Below, one piece after another: positions 32,940 through 40,437 of a DNA stretch of 64,000 bases. Position numbers and translations under genes: made by a program. Location: assembly GCA_002483345.1 (NCBI GenBank), contig DLHS01000015.1, positions 519,629 to 583,628 on the forward strand, in the 5' to 3' direction. The stretch comes from Bacteroidetes bacterium UBA7662 (lineage in GTDB: Bacteria; Bacteroidota; Bacteroidia; UBA7662). How positions within the stretch are numbered: position 1 is the stretch's first letter; each line of letters begins with the position of its first letter. The notes under the pieces are model-generated. The model made no database searches, was not told where the DNA came from, and worked only from the letters and a program-made list of their open reading frames with translations.

Positions 32940-33055
32940 TATAGGCGCACGCACATGGTGCCCCGATAATCAGCACATCAGCACATCCAAATAGCATCAG
33001 CACACCGGAACAAAAGTCTCGTCTCTCGCCTCTCGAAATCTCGCTGTCTTCAACC

Positions 33056-33063
33056 TACCTTTG
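33056..33063 (+). promoter_or_regulatory. -7 promoter element of miaA
   Basis: A perfect TACCTTTG, 6 bp after the right end of the repeat element and 16 nt before the miaA TTG start. The -33 region would fall inside the repeat end. Confidence 0.6.
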
Positions 33064-33079
33064 CAGGAAAATCTACTCC

Positions 33080-33994
33080 TTGTCACACCCCCCCTTGCTT
33101 GTTCTCATCGTCGGACCTACGGCCAGTGGTAAAACGGATCTCGCCATACGGTTGGCTGAAAAATATGGCACGGAGGTCTTATCCGTCGATTCACGGCAGG
33201 TATACCGTGAACTTCCTATCGGAACAGCCATGCCCGATGCCCGGCAACTGGCCCGGGTAAAACATCATTTTATTGCAGATCGCTCCCTGGAGGAGCATTT
33301 GAATGCCGGTGTTTTTGAAAGAGAAGGTAATGAACGACTCGATCAGCTTTTCAAAAAATACCCTGTGGTAATCGCCTGTGGCGGTTCTGGTCTATTTCTC
33401 AAAGCACTCACTGAAGGTTTCGACGACATTGCACCCCGCGATGAAGCCCGAAGGGCACACTGGGCGTCGGTTTTTGCACAGGAGGGTATCGTACCGCTGC
33501 AACAAGCCTTGCGCTCACTTGACCCTGTTTATGCCGAAACGGCCGATATGCAAAATCATCAGCGCCTCATCAGAGCCCTCGAAGTGATAGAAACCAGCGG
33601 CAAACCCTACTCTACCCAACGCCAGGCAATGGCCAAAACCCGGCCTTACAAGTGTCTGTGGATTGGCCTGTCGCCGGAACGTCCGCTGCTGCATGAACGT
33701 ATTCATCAGCGGGTAGATGCGATGATCACAGCCGGGCTGGAAACTGAAGCCCGGCAGGTTTACCCCCAACGGGAAGCAGAAGCCCTGCGTACAGTGGGTT
33801 ACGCTGAGTTTTTTGACTATTTCGATGGCAAACTCGACCTGGATGCAGCCATCGAAGCCATCAAAACCAATACCCGCCAATACGCCCGCCGGCAAATGAC
33901 CTGGTTCAGGCGGAATGAAGCCATTCACTGGTTTCCGGGAGATGAAGTCGCTGAAATAGATGCTTTAGTGGCTAAATTTACGGATACACCCTGA
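33080..33994 (+). CDS. miaA: tRNA dimethylallyltransferase
   Basis: 304 aa starting at TTG 33080; no in-frame ATG lies between the promoter and the P-loop. MiaA adds dimethylallyl to N6 of A37 in tRNAs reading UNN codons. P-loop GPTASGKT, then VDSRQVYRELPIGTA, HHFIAD, the GGSGLFLKAL motif, LIRALEVIETSGKP and the C-terminal KTNTRQYARRQMTWFRR. Followed 1 nt later by rsmE; the two and the DUF4159 gene form an operon. Confidence 0.96.
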   Translation: MSHPPLLVLIVGPTASGKTDLAIRLAEKYGTEVLSVDSRQVYRELPIGTAMPDARQLARVKHHFIADRSLEEHLNAGVFEREGNERLDQLFKKYPVVIACGGSGLFLKALTEGFDDIAPRDEARRAHWASVFAQEGIVPLQQALRSLDPVYAETADMQNHQRLIRALEVIETSGKPYSTQRQAMAKTRPYKCLWIGLSPERPLLHERIHQRVDAMITAGLETEARQVYPQREAEALRTVGYAEFFDYFDGKLDLDAAIEAIKTNTRQYARRQMTWFRRNEAIHWFPGDEVAEIDALVAKFTDTP

Positions 33995-33995
33995 T

Positions 33996-34700
33996 ATGGA
34001 GCTTTATTACCATCCGCAACGCATTACCGAAGCCAGCTTTTCGCTTACCGAAGAAGAGGCGCAACATGCCCTGAAAACCCGTCGCCTGCGGAAAGGGGAT
34101 ACTTTATATGTAACAGATGGTCAGGGTACGCTTTACCACTGCGAAATGACGGATGACCAGTTGAAAAACAACCGAGTCCGCGTAATCAGCCGGGAAGAAA
34201 AACCTGCCGGGCAGCCAGAGATACATTTGTATGTCGCACCGTTAAAACAGGAAGCCCGTTTTGAATGGCTGATTGAAAAAGCGGTAGAACTTGGTGTAAG
34301 TCGTATTCAGCCAATCATAACTTCCAGAACCGAAAAAGTATACTTAAGGAATAATAGATTAGAAAAGATACTTATAGCCGCATTAAAACAATCGCTTAAG
34401 TTTCACAAACCCGTGCTGGAAGAAGCCCTGCCCCTGGAAAAGGTTTGGCCGGAACAGGGAACACTGCTTTTTGCCCATTGTATGGAAGGCCCCAAACGTA
34501 TCATTGTGCCTGAATTGCTGACGGGTGAACTGCATCTCTTCATCGGTCCTGAAGGCGACTTTAGTCCGGCCGAACTGGAAATGGCGCGGAGCAGACAGGT
34601 CATCGAAATAAGCCTGGGGGAAGCCCGTTTGAGAACCGAAACAGCTGCTGTGGTCATGCTATCCCAAACCCACCACGCTTTGCAAATGCATCAGATATGA
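33996..34700 (+). CDS. rsmE: 16S rRNA m3U1498 methyltransferase
   Basis: 234 aa SPOUT methyltransferase. N-terminal PUA-like domain (HALKTRRLRKGDTLYVTDGQ), then the knot domain with VELGVSRIQPIITSRTEK, QSLKFHKPVLEE, IGPEGDFSPAELEMA and SLGEARLRTETAAV, which form the SAM-binding trefoil knot. It methylates U1498 of 16S rRNA. Its stop overlaps the DUF4159 start as ATGA. Confidence 0.96.
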   Translation: MELYYHPQRITEASFSLTEEEAQHALKTRRLRKGDTLYVTDGQGTLYHCEMTDDQLKNNRVRVISREEKPAGQPEIHLYVAPLKQEARFEWLIEKAVELGVSRIQPIITSRTEKVYLRNNRLEKILIAALKQSLKFHKPVLEEALPLEKVWPEQGTLLFAHCMEGPKRIIVPELLTGELHLFIGPEGDFSPAELEMARSRQVIEISLGEARLRTETAAVVMLSQTHHALQMHQI

Positions 34701-35377
34701 AATTAATTACAAAATATACTTTAATACTTTTAGCTACTTTTTCGATTCTATCTATTCAGGATGTAAATGCGCAAAGTTATTCGCTGAAGATTGCCAAGCT
34801 CAAATACAGGGGTGGCGGTGACTGGTACGCCAACCCTACTGCCCTGAAAAACCTGGCCAAATTCTGCAACCAGCAACTGGGAACCAGCATTGATCCGCTG
34901 GAAGCCGTGGTTGATGTGGCCAGTCCGGAAATATTCCGGTATCCCTTTATCCACATGACCGGACACGGCAATGTGGTTTTTTCGCGGGAAGATGCTGAAA
35001 ACCTGCGTAATTACCTCATCGGAGGCGGTTTTCTGCACATCGACGATAATTACGGCATGGATGTATTTGTACGGACGGAGATGAAAAAGGTATTCCCCGA
35101 ACTCAGTTTTGTGGATTTGCCTTTCAGCCACCCCATCTATCAGAAACCCTATCGGTTCACAGGTGGTATCCCTAAAATCCACGAACACGATAGCAAGGCC
35201 GCACAAGGACTGGGGCTGCTTTATGAAGGCCGGTTGGTCTGCTACTATACCTTTGAAACCGACCTAGGCGATGGCTGGGAAGATCAGGAAGTACACAACG
35301 ATCCGGAGGAAATGCGTCAGAAAGCCTTGCAGATGGGGGCCAATATTGTACAATTCGCGTTTACGCAAGGATTATAG
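34697..35377 (+). CDS. DUF4159 family exported protein
   Basis: 226 aa with a signal peptide (LILLATFSILSIQDVNAQS). The body matches DUF4159: KLKYRGGGDWYANPTALKN, HMTGHGNVVFSREDAENLRN, GGGFLHIDDNYGMD and FPELSFVDLPFSHPIY. Family members resemble glutamine-amidotransferase-like ThuA folds, but no activity is established. It is coupled to rsmE by a 4-bp overlap; this placement looks like shared transcription, not shared function. Converges on pyrD with a 6-bp overlap. Confidence 0.9.
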   Translation: MKLITKYTLILLATFSILSIQDVNAQSYSLKIAKLKYRGGGDWYANPTALKNLAKFCNQQLGTSIDPLEAVVDVASPEIFRYPFIHMTGHGNVVFSREDAENLRNYLIGGGFLHIDDNYGMDVFVRTEMKKVFPELSFVDLPFSHPIYQKPYRFTGGIPKIHEHDSKAAQGLGLLYEGRLVCYYTFETDLGDGWEDQEVHNDPEEMRQKALQMGANIVQFAFTQGL

Positions 35378-36382
35378 GCGTGCAATCCGGGTAACCAGTA
35401 CCGGACCGGCATAGATAAAACCGGTGTATATCTGCACCAAAGGGGCGCCTGCTTTCAGTTTTTGCGCGGCATCCGAGGCTTCCATGATACCACCCACGCC
35501 AATGACCGGAAAACGGCCTGCAGCCTGCTGAATGAGGTATTGCAGCACCTGATTTGACTTCTCCCTGACAGGTGCACCGCTGAGTCCCCCTGCACCCAGG
35601 GCCTGTACGGCATTTTCAGGCGTTTTAAGCCCTTTTCTGTCAATGGTGGTATTGGTGGCTACCACGCCATGAATACCGGTCACAGTGACAATTTCTACGA
35701 TGTCGTCCAGCTGGCTCTCGGTGAGATCAGGGGCTATCTTCAGGAAAACAGGCTTTAAGGTCTTCTCTGCTCTGTTTAAGGCCATCAAACGGCTCAGCAA
35801 AGCCATCAGCGGCTCCTTTTCCTGCAAAGCACGCAGATTGGGGGTATTGGGAGAACTTACATTGACGGTGAAATAATCGACATACGGATAAAGCGCCAGG
35901 AAACATTTTTCATAGTCAAGGGTGGCGTCTTCGTTGGGAGTAAGCTTGTTTTTGCCGATGTTTCCGCCGATGATCAGCCCATCCGGCCTGTTTTTGAGTC
36001 TTTCGACGGCATAGGCCATCCCTTTGTTGTTAAATCCCAGCCGGTTGATCAGTGCCCCATCTGCCGGCAGGCGAAACAACCGGGGTTTTTCGTTGCCGGG
36101 TTGCGGCAAGGGGGTGATGGTGCCTATCTCCATAAACCCAAAGCCCAAAGCCTTAAAAACATGCATAAAACGAGCATCCTTGTCGAAACCGGCCGCCAGT
36201 CCCACCCTGTTCGGGAAACGCAGTCCTGCTACTTCCACAGGTTTTTCGATGCGGGGATACAGCAAAGGGAATATCCAGCCGGTAAGCGGAAAACGTACCA
36301 GTGCCGATAAAAAGTGCATGGTCACATAATGCGCCCTTTCGGGTGACATCAGAAAAAGGACGGATCGGACGATTCTAAACAT
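35372..36382 (-). CDS. pyrD: Dihydroorotate dehydrogenase (quinone), class 2
   Basis: 336 aa. An N-terminal amphipathic membrane-association segment (VRSVLFLMSPERAHYVTMHFL, in part) precedes the TIM barrel: GLAAGFDKDA, GTITPLPQPGNEKPRLFRL, NRLGFNNKG, the active-site region VNVSSPNTPNLR with Ser as base (class 2), KIAPDLTE, GGLSGAPVR, and IGVGGIMEASDA. It oxidises dihydroorotate with transfer of electrons to menaquinone at the inner membrane. It overlaps the mnmD stop by 8 bp. Confidence 0.96.
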   Translation of the reverse strand: MFRIVRSVLFLMSPERAHYVTMHFLSALVRFPLTGWIFPLLYPRIEKPVEVAGLRFPNRVGLAAGFDKDARFMHVFKALGFGFMEIGTITPLPQPGNEKPRLFRLPADGALINRLGFNNKGMAYAVERLKNRPDGLIIGGNIGKNKLTPNEDATLDYEKCFLALYPYVDYFTVNVSSPNTPNLRALQEKEPLMALLSRLMALNRAEKTLKPVFLKIAPDLTESQLDDIVEIVTVTGIHGVVATNTTIDRKGLKTPENAVQALGAGGLSGAPVREKSNQVLQYLIQQAAGRFPVIGVGGIMEASDAAQKLKAGAPLVQIYTGFIYAGPVLVTRIARL

Positions 36383-37061
36383 ACAAAGGCTTGGTTATTC
36401 TCAACATTTCACGTTTTCCGGGTGGTCCGGGTAATTTTTCGGCCTGGCAACCCAGGGCCAGAAAAGCCTTGCGAATATAACCCCGGATACAATAAGTGAC
36501 CAGCACCCCGCCCGGGGCCAGCAGGCTGACTATTTTGGCTACGGATGCTTCATCCCACATATCCGCTTGTGTGGTAGGTGAAAAGGCGTCGTAAAATACC
36601 AGGTCGAAGGTTTCGGGAGATTCAAATTCCAGTAACCGGCATTGCACCATGCCAGCCAACGCTGTTCCGTAGCTTAGTTTTTCACCACACAGCAACCTTT
36701 CGTAATCTTCCTGAAGAGCCGGATGGGCTTGTGGGTCTTCCATCAGCTGACCATAATTCAAACTTGCGAAAACAGCCGGCGGAACAGGATAGGGCTCCAG
36801 GCCGGTGTACATTAATTCCTTCTGGTGCAGCTTAGCCCAGGCCATGGCGAGGGCGGTATTGAGTCCGGTACCGAAGCCCACTTCGAGTAATTTTATTAAA
36901 GTATTACTTCGTTCAAATAATTCAAGTCCCTGTTTAACAAATACATAAACAGATTCATTTAGAGCTCCGAATTGAGAGTGGTAATGTTCGCCTGTTTGCA
37001 ACAACTGCAGGGTATGCGAACCATCGGCAGTGGTTACGAGACTGACATCGGCAAAGGGCAT
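36375..37061 (-). CDS. mnmD: tRNA mnm5s2U34 methyltransferase, MnmD/MnmC-like
   Basis: 228 aa from ATG 37061 (MPFADVSLVTTADGSHTL); the longer frame runs through the promoter. It corresponds to the methyltransferase half of MnmC without the FAD oxidase: ESVYVFVKQGLE, SAM site LEVGFGTGLNTALAMA, YTGLEPYP, and DLVFYDAFSPTTQADMW. It would finish mnm5U34 of tRNAs. A -7 box TATTTTTG (37078-37085) lies 16 nt upstream; rarA diverges 63 bp away. Confidence 0.9.
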   Translation of the reverse strand: MPFADVSLVTTADGSHTLQLLQTGEHYHSQFGALNESVYVFVKQGLELFERSNTLIKLLEVGFGTGLNTALAMAWAKLHQKELMYTGLEPYPVPPAVFASLNYGQLMEDPQAHPALQEDYERLLCGEKLSYGTALAGMVQCRLLEFESPETFDLVFYDAFSPTTQADMWDEASVAKIVSLLAPGGVLVTYCIRGYIRKAFLALGCQAEKLPGPPGKREMLRITKPLYV

Positions 37062-37077
37062 CGGGGGAATATTTCCA

Positions 37078-37113
37078 CAAAAATACAGAGCTGCGCGTTG
37101 GCCTTTAACTTTA
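37078..37113. promoter_or_regulatory. Divergent mnmD/rarA promoter region
   Basis: Minus strand: TATTTTTG (37078-37085), 16 nt before the mnmD ATG. Plus strand: TAACTTTA (37106-37113), one base from TAnnTTTG, 11 nt before the rarA ATG at 37125. The two -7 boxes lie within 36 bp, so transcription of the two genes probably competes. Confidence 0.55.
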
Positions 37114-37124
37114 TGTCCGGAAAT

Positions 37125-38390
37125 ATGAACCGACAAATTCCTTTAGCCGAACGTATGCGCCCCCGCAAGCTCGAAGATTTCATCGGGCAAAAGCACCTTG
37201 TGGGGCCTGAGGGCGTAGTAAGACGCATTGTGGCGCAGAAACTATTGCCTTCCATGCTCTTCTGGGGGCCACCCGGCGTGGGGAAAACCACCCTGGCGCA
37301 GTTGGTTGCCGTGGCTACCAACCGCCCTTTTCACATCCTCAGCGCCATTCAGGCGGGGGTAAAAGATATACGGGAAGTGATTGGCAAAGGCGGAGGCCTC
37401 TTCCCTCCTGTTTTGTTTATCGATGAAATTCACCGTTTTAACAAGGGGCAGCAGGATGCTTTGCTGGCAGCAGTAGAAAAGGGACAGTTAACGCTGATTG
37501 GCGCGACCACTGAAAATCCCTCCTTTGAGGTAAACGCAGCCCTTTTGTCGCGTTGTCAGGTGTACATACTCGAATCGCTGGCGGAAGCCGACCTGCTGGA
37601 ATTGCTACATCGGGCCATGCGGGAAGATGAATACCTCAAAACCCGGCAGATTGAACTGGCAGAAACCAACGGTCTGCTGCATCTGAGTGGCGGCGATGCC
37701 CGCAAACTGCTCAATCTCTTCGAGCTTGTCACGGACGCGCACCCCGAAAACCCACTTTCCATCACCGATGAGCTGGTTTATGACAGTGCCCAGCAACACA
37801 TGGCCAGATACGATAAATCAGGGGAGCAGCACTACGACATCGTCTCCGCCTTCATCAAATCCATGCGCGGCAGCGATCCCAACGCGGCCGTTTACTACCT
37901 GGCCCGGATGGTAGTTGCCGGTGAAGATCCTGCTTTCATCGCCAGGCGCATGCTGATCCTGGCCAGTGAAGACATTGGCAATGCCAATCCAACGGCCATG
38001 ATACTGGCCAAAAGCTGCATGGAGGCCGTTAACATGCTGGGTTATCCTGAATCGCGCATCATACTGTCGCAAACGGCCATTTATCTCGCTACCTCCCCTA
38101 AAAGTAATGCCGCTTACCTGGCCATTGACAAAGCCATCGATCTGGTTCAGAAAACGGGTGATCAGTCGGTCCCCCTGCATCTGCGCAATGCCCCTACCAA
38201 ACTCATGAAGGAGATAGGCTACGGCAAACATTATCAATATGCCCACGACCACCCGGGTAATTTCATCGCGCAGGAATTCCTGCCGGAAAGCCTGAGCGGC
38301 ACCCGGATATTCGAGCCCGGTCAGAACCCTCGCGAAAAAGAAATGCGCGAACAACTCAAACGCTGGTGGCAGGATAAATACGGTTACTGA
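37125..38390 (+). CDS. rarA: Replication-associated recombination protein A
   Basis: 421 aa from ATG 37125 (MNRQIPLAERMRPRKLED); the open frame to 36972 crosses the promoter and mnmD and is rejected. AAA+ ATPase of the RarA/MgsA/WRNIP1 family: Walker A GPPGVGKTT, Walker B LFIDEIHRFNKGQQD, sensor 1 GATTENPSFEVN, then the MgsA C-terminal tetramerisation part (RGSDPNAAVYYLARM, EDIGNANPTAM). Acts at stalled replication forks. Confidence 0.95.
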   Translation: MNRQIPLAERMRPRKLEDFIGQKHLVGPEGVVRRIVAQKLLPSMLFWGPPGVGKTTLAQLVAVATNRPFHILSAIQAGVKDIREVIGKGGGLFPPVLFIDEIHRFNKGQQDALLAAVEKGQLTLIGATTENPSFEVNAALLSRCQVYILESLAEADLLELLHRAMREDEYLKTRQIELAETNGLLHLSGGDARKLLNLFELVTDAHPENPLSITDELVYDSAQQHMARYDKSGEQHYDIVSAFIKSMRGSDPNAAVYYLARMVVAGEDPAFIARRMLILASEDIGNANPTAMILAKSCMEAVNMLGYPESRIILSQTAIYLATSPKSNAAYLAIDKAIDLVQKTGDQSVPLHLRNAPTKLMKEIGYGKHYQYAHDHPGNFIAQEFLPESLSGTRIFEPGQNPREKEMREQLKRWWQDKYGY

Positions 38391-38426
38391 GCCGGAAAGT
38401 CATTTTTTCGTCAACTTGATACTTTT

Positions 38427-38463
38427 TAACTAAAAACTTAGTTAATCAACTAAATATTTAGTT
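38427..38463 (+). promoter_or_regulatory. Double palindromic operator for the BlaI-like repressor
   Basis: AACTAAAAACTTAGTT (38428-38443, arms AACTAA/TTAGTT) and the perfect palindrome AACTAAATATTTAGTT (38448-38463) have centres 20 bp apart, on about the same DNA face. The second ends in the -7-like TATACTTG (38463-38470), so a bound repressor would block RNA polymerase. The ATG of the repressor follows 4 nt after the -7 box. Autoregulation is very likely. Confidence 0.85.
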
Positions 38464-38474
38464 ATACTTGCTGA

Positions 38475-38846
38475 ATGAAACAACTCACCCAGGCTGAAGA
38501 GCAGTTAATGCATTTGTTGTGGGAGACCGGAAAAGTGCCGGTTAAAACCCTGTTGGCTGCTTATCCGGAACCCAAACCGGCTTACAATACGGTTTCCACC
38601 ATCGTTCGTATACTCGAACAGAAAGGTTTTGTGGGCCATGAAGCGGTTGGCAAAACCCATCTTTATTTCCCATTGGTTGAAAAAACCACCTATTCGGCTC
38701 AGGCTACCAATCAGTTGGTGAGCCGTTTTTTTGAAGGTTCGCTGGGAAATCTGGTTTCTCACTTCGTGAAGTCGGAGAAGCTCGACAGTCAGGAAGTAGA
38801 TGAACTCCTGCAAATACTCGAAAACATCAAAAAATCAGAACAATGA
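38475..38846 (+). CDS. BlaI/MecI-family repressor
   Basis: 123 aa: winged helix with LTQAEEQLMHLLWETGKVPVK (in part), YNTVSTIVRILEQKGFVGHE and a C-terminal dimerisation part with FFEGSLGNLVSHFV. In Gram-positive bacteria the partner protease cuts BlaI; in Bacteroidota the family usually pairs, as here, with an M56 protein. Two palindromes lie directly upstream. The stop overlaps the M56 gene start as ATGA. The inducing signal is unknown; beta-lactams should not be assumed. Confidence 0.94.
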   Translation: MKQLTQAEEQLMHLLWETGKVPVKTLLAAYPEPKPAYNTVSTIVRILEQKGFVGHEAVGKTHLYFPLVEKTTYSAQATNQLVSRFFEGSLGNLVSHFVKSEKLDSQEVDELLQILENIKKSEQ

Positions 38847-40060
38847 CACTGCTCCTGATCGCCTTACGTTCAACCCTGATTCTGGCTGTTTTTCTGGGAT
38901 GTCTGCCCCTGCTCCGGAAGCATGCCGGATGGAAATTTCAGCGGGCCTTTCTGCTTACCGGCTTACTTAGCGGGTTTTTGCCCTGGGTAATACATTTTCT
39001 TCCTGAAAGCGGCCTTCATTTCTCGGCCCTCGACCCGGTTTTAATCACCGGTGAAGCGCTGTTAAATCAGGCAGGTGCGGTATTTGACTGGTCGGTTTAC
39101 CTTTGGCCCACCTATTGGGCAGGCGTCGCAGCCAGTTTTTTGCTTTTAGTCCGGGAAATAATTCAATTACGCCACCTTTTCAAGGGGGCTCATCTGGTAA
39201 AGCAAGGGAAAATGACCTTGGTTTACACCCGACAGCAGCAACACAGCATCTTTTCATGGTGGAAATACCTGTTTATCCCGCAAACAAACGATAACAGTGG
39301 CATTTCAGAAGCCATACTGCATCACGAACTGGAGCATATCAGGGCCAGGCATAGCATCGACAAACTGCTGATGCAGCTGTTTGTAGCCTTTCAGTGGTTT
39401 AATCCACTCGTTTATTTCTATCGGACTGCACTGCGCGACTTACATGAATATGAGGCAGATGCAGCGGCTATCAGGAGTACGAACACGGGCGATTATGCCA
39501 CTCAGCTCCTGGCGCAGGCCCTTCACACACCAGATTTTGTACTGGTAAACCACCTGGTAAATCATTCAACCCAACTTAAAAAACGTTTAAAGATGATGCA
39601 AAAAAACTCCCTCCGAAAAGGCAACGCCTGGTTGCCGGCCGGCCTTTTTCTGGTGGCTATCAGTTTATCTGCTATGACCGCTTTTGCAGGCAATCCAATT
39701 GAAAAACGCCTGAAAACCTTGGCAAGATTACAGTCAGAAACGGAACAAGTGGCAAAAGAAGCGGAAAAGATGCCTCAATACAAAGGTGGAACCAAAGGCC
39801 TGATGGACTTCATGGCTAAAAATGTGAAATACCCCGAAGCAGCCAGAAAAGACAGTCTGACGGGTACGGTTATCATGAAGTTTGTAATAGACACCGATGG
39901 CAAAGTGACCAATCTCCGGGTTGGCAAAGGGGTGCATCCGCTTCTGGATGAGGCTGCCTTAAGTGCCCTCCATAAAATGGAGCGGTGGACGCCCGGTGAA
40001 ACAAAGGGCAAAAAGGTCAAAGTGGAAATGGCTTTGCCTATTAAGTTTGCGCTGAAGTAA
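38843..40060 (+). CDS. M56 (BlaR1-type) metallopeptidase with TonB C-terminal domain
   Basis: 405 aa: three N-terminal membrane helices, the BlaR1/M56 peptidase with zinc motif HELEH (161-165) and a downstream Glu in HEYEADAAAI, another helix at about 260-280, then a periplasmic TonB C-terminal domain (YPEAARKDSLTGTVIMKFVI ... GKVTNLRV). There is no penicillin-binding sensor domain. In this fold the protease would cut the BlaI partner, and the TonB domain may contact an outer-membrane protein. The stop is followed at once by a 288-bp inverted repeat. Confidence 0.93.
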   Translation: MTLLLIALRSTLILAVFLGCLPLLRKHAGWKFQRAFLLTGLLSGFLPWVIHFLPESGLHFSALDPVLITGEALLNQAGAVFDWSVYLWPTYWAGVAASFLLLVREIIQLRHLFKGAHLVKQGKMTLVYTRQQQHSIFSWWKYLFIPQTNDNSGISEAILHHELEHIRARHSIDKLLMQLFVAFQWFNPLVYFYRTALRDLHEYEADAAAIRSTNTGDYATQLLAQALHTPDFVLVNHLVNHSTQLKKRLKMMQKNSLRKGNAWLPAGLFLVAISLSAMTAFAGNPIEKRLKTLARLQSETEQVAKEAEKMPQYKGGTKGLMDFMAKNVKYPEAARKDSLTGTVIMKFVIDTDGKVTNLRVGKGVHPLLDEAALSALHKMERWTPGETKGKKVKVEMALPIKFALK

Positions 40061-40348
40061 TGTGCTGATTTTTTGGATGTGCTGAGGTGAACGCTGCGCT
40101 GGGAATGCTGGTGCTGCGCACTTTGCTGGTTTGTTTGCGTTGCAAACGGGAACGCTTCGCTGAACTATTTTCAAATTTCTCGGCCGGAGACATTAGACCT
40201 TACAAAAGGCCAGCGAAGCGTTCCCGCCGAAGGCAAACCAGCACGGCAGGCCAAAGGCCGCCTGCATTCCCAGCGCAGCGTTCACACCAACCACACAACC
40301 CACCTTCATCACCAAATCCCCATCAGCACATCCAAAAAAATCAGCACA
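40061..40348. repeat. Large imperfect inverted repeat after the M56 gene
   Basis: Begins at the base after the M56 stop. Paired blocks: 40061-40085 with 40323-40348 (one extra A), 40087-40108 with 40264-40285 (22 bp, perfect), 40125-40133 with 40234-40242 (9 bp) and 40147-40162 with 40211-40226 (CGGGAACGCTTCGCTG, 16 bp). The spacers between blocks differ in length and sequence. The outer block, TCAGCACATCC-A(n)-TCAGCACA, recurs at 32978-33004. RNA from here would fold into one long hairpin. No gene is present in 40061-40437. Confidence 0.9.
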
Positions 40349-40406
40349 TCCCATCCCCGTTCTGTCGAAATACAAACTTATCCTTCCCAATTCGCGTTTC
40401 TTAGGC

Positions 40407-40414
40407 GAACTTTG
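40407..40414 (+). promoter_or_regulatory. Likely -7 element of ccmE
   Basis: GAACTTTG, one mismatch from TAnnTTTG, 23 nt before the ccmE ATG. No clear -33 was found. Confidence 0.4.
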
Positions 40415-40437
40415 CACCGTCAAAAAAAGCCTTTATC

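Larger units (their letters stand above)
32516..33049. repeat. Composite copy of the AGACAT inverted-repeat element
   Basis: Bounded by AGACATTGAGATTTCGAGA (32516-32534) and TCTCGAAATCTCGCTGTCT (33031-33049); the ends match in inverted orientation at 17 of 19 bases. The right part CTCGTCTCTCGCCTCTCG is the 7-bp-period tract seen in the copies at 46.1 and 48.2 kb. This copy is much longer (534 bp) because other repeats lie inside it. Confidence 0.7.
32424..33079. other. Repeat-filled gap between the MBL gene and miaA
   Basis: 656 bp between divergent genes. It holds, in order: a 19-bp inverted-repeat end (32516-32534), an inverted copy of the AACTCAGCG motif (32563-32599), a GCCTGTC/GACAGGC pair, a CCGACCC hairpin with a G-quadruplex motif (32727-32760), six 28-bp hairpin units (32772-32939), a CAGCACATCC motif shared with 40 kb (32978-33004), TCTCG heptads, the opposite inverted-repeat end (33031-33049) and the miaA -7 box. 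Frames here are low-complexity translations of repeats, not genes. Confidence 0.8.

Noticed and set aside
32723..32994. Three plus-strand frames of about 60-70 aa (Pro/Tyr/Leu-rich)
   Set aside because: They are the three translations of one 28-bp repeat that happens to contain no stop in any plus frame. The peptides are the same motif in shifted phase.
36972..37124. N-terminal extension of rarA
   Set aside because: It overlaps mnmD in antisense and both promoter boxes; RarA homology starts at MNRQIPLAERMRP.
40087..40404. 105-aa plus frame between the M56 gene and ccmE
   Set aside because: It runs through both arms of the inverted repeat and has low-complexity Pro/His/Gln content; no family resemblance.
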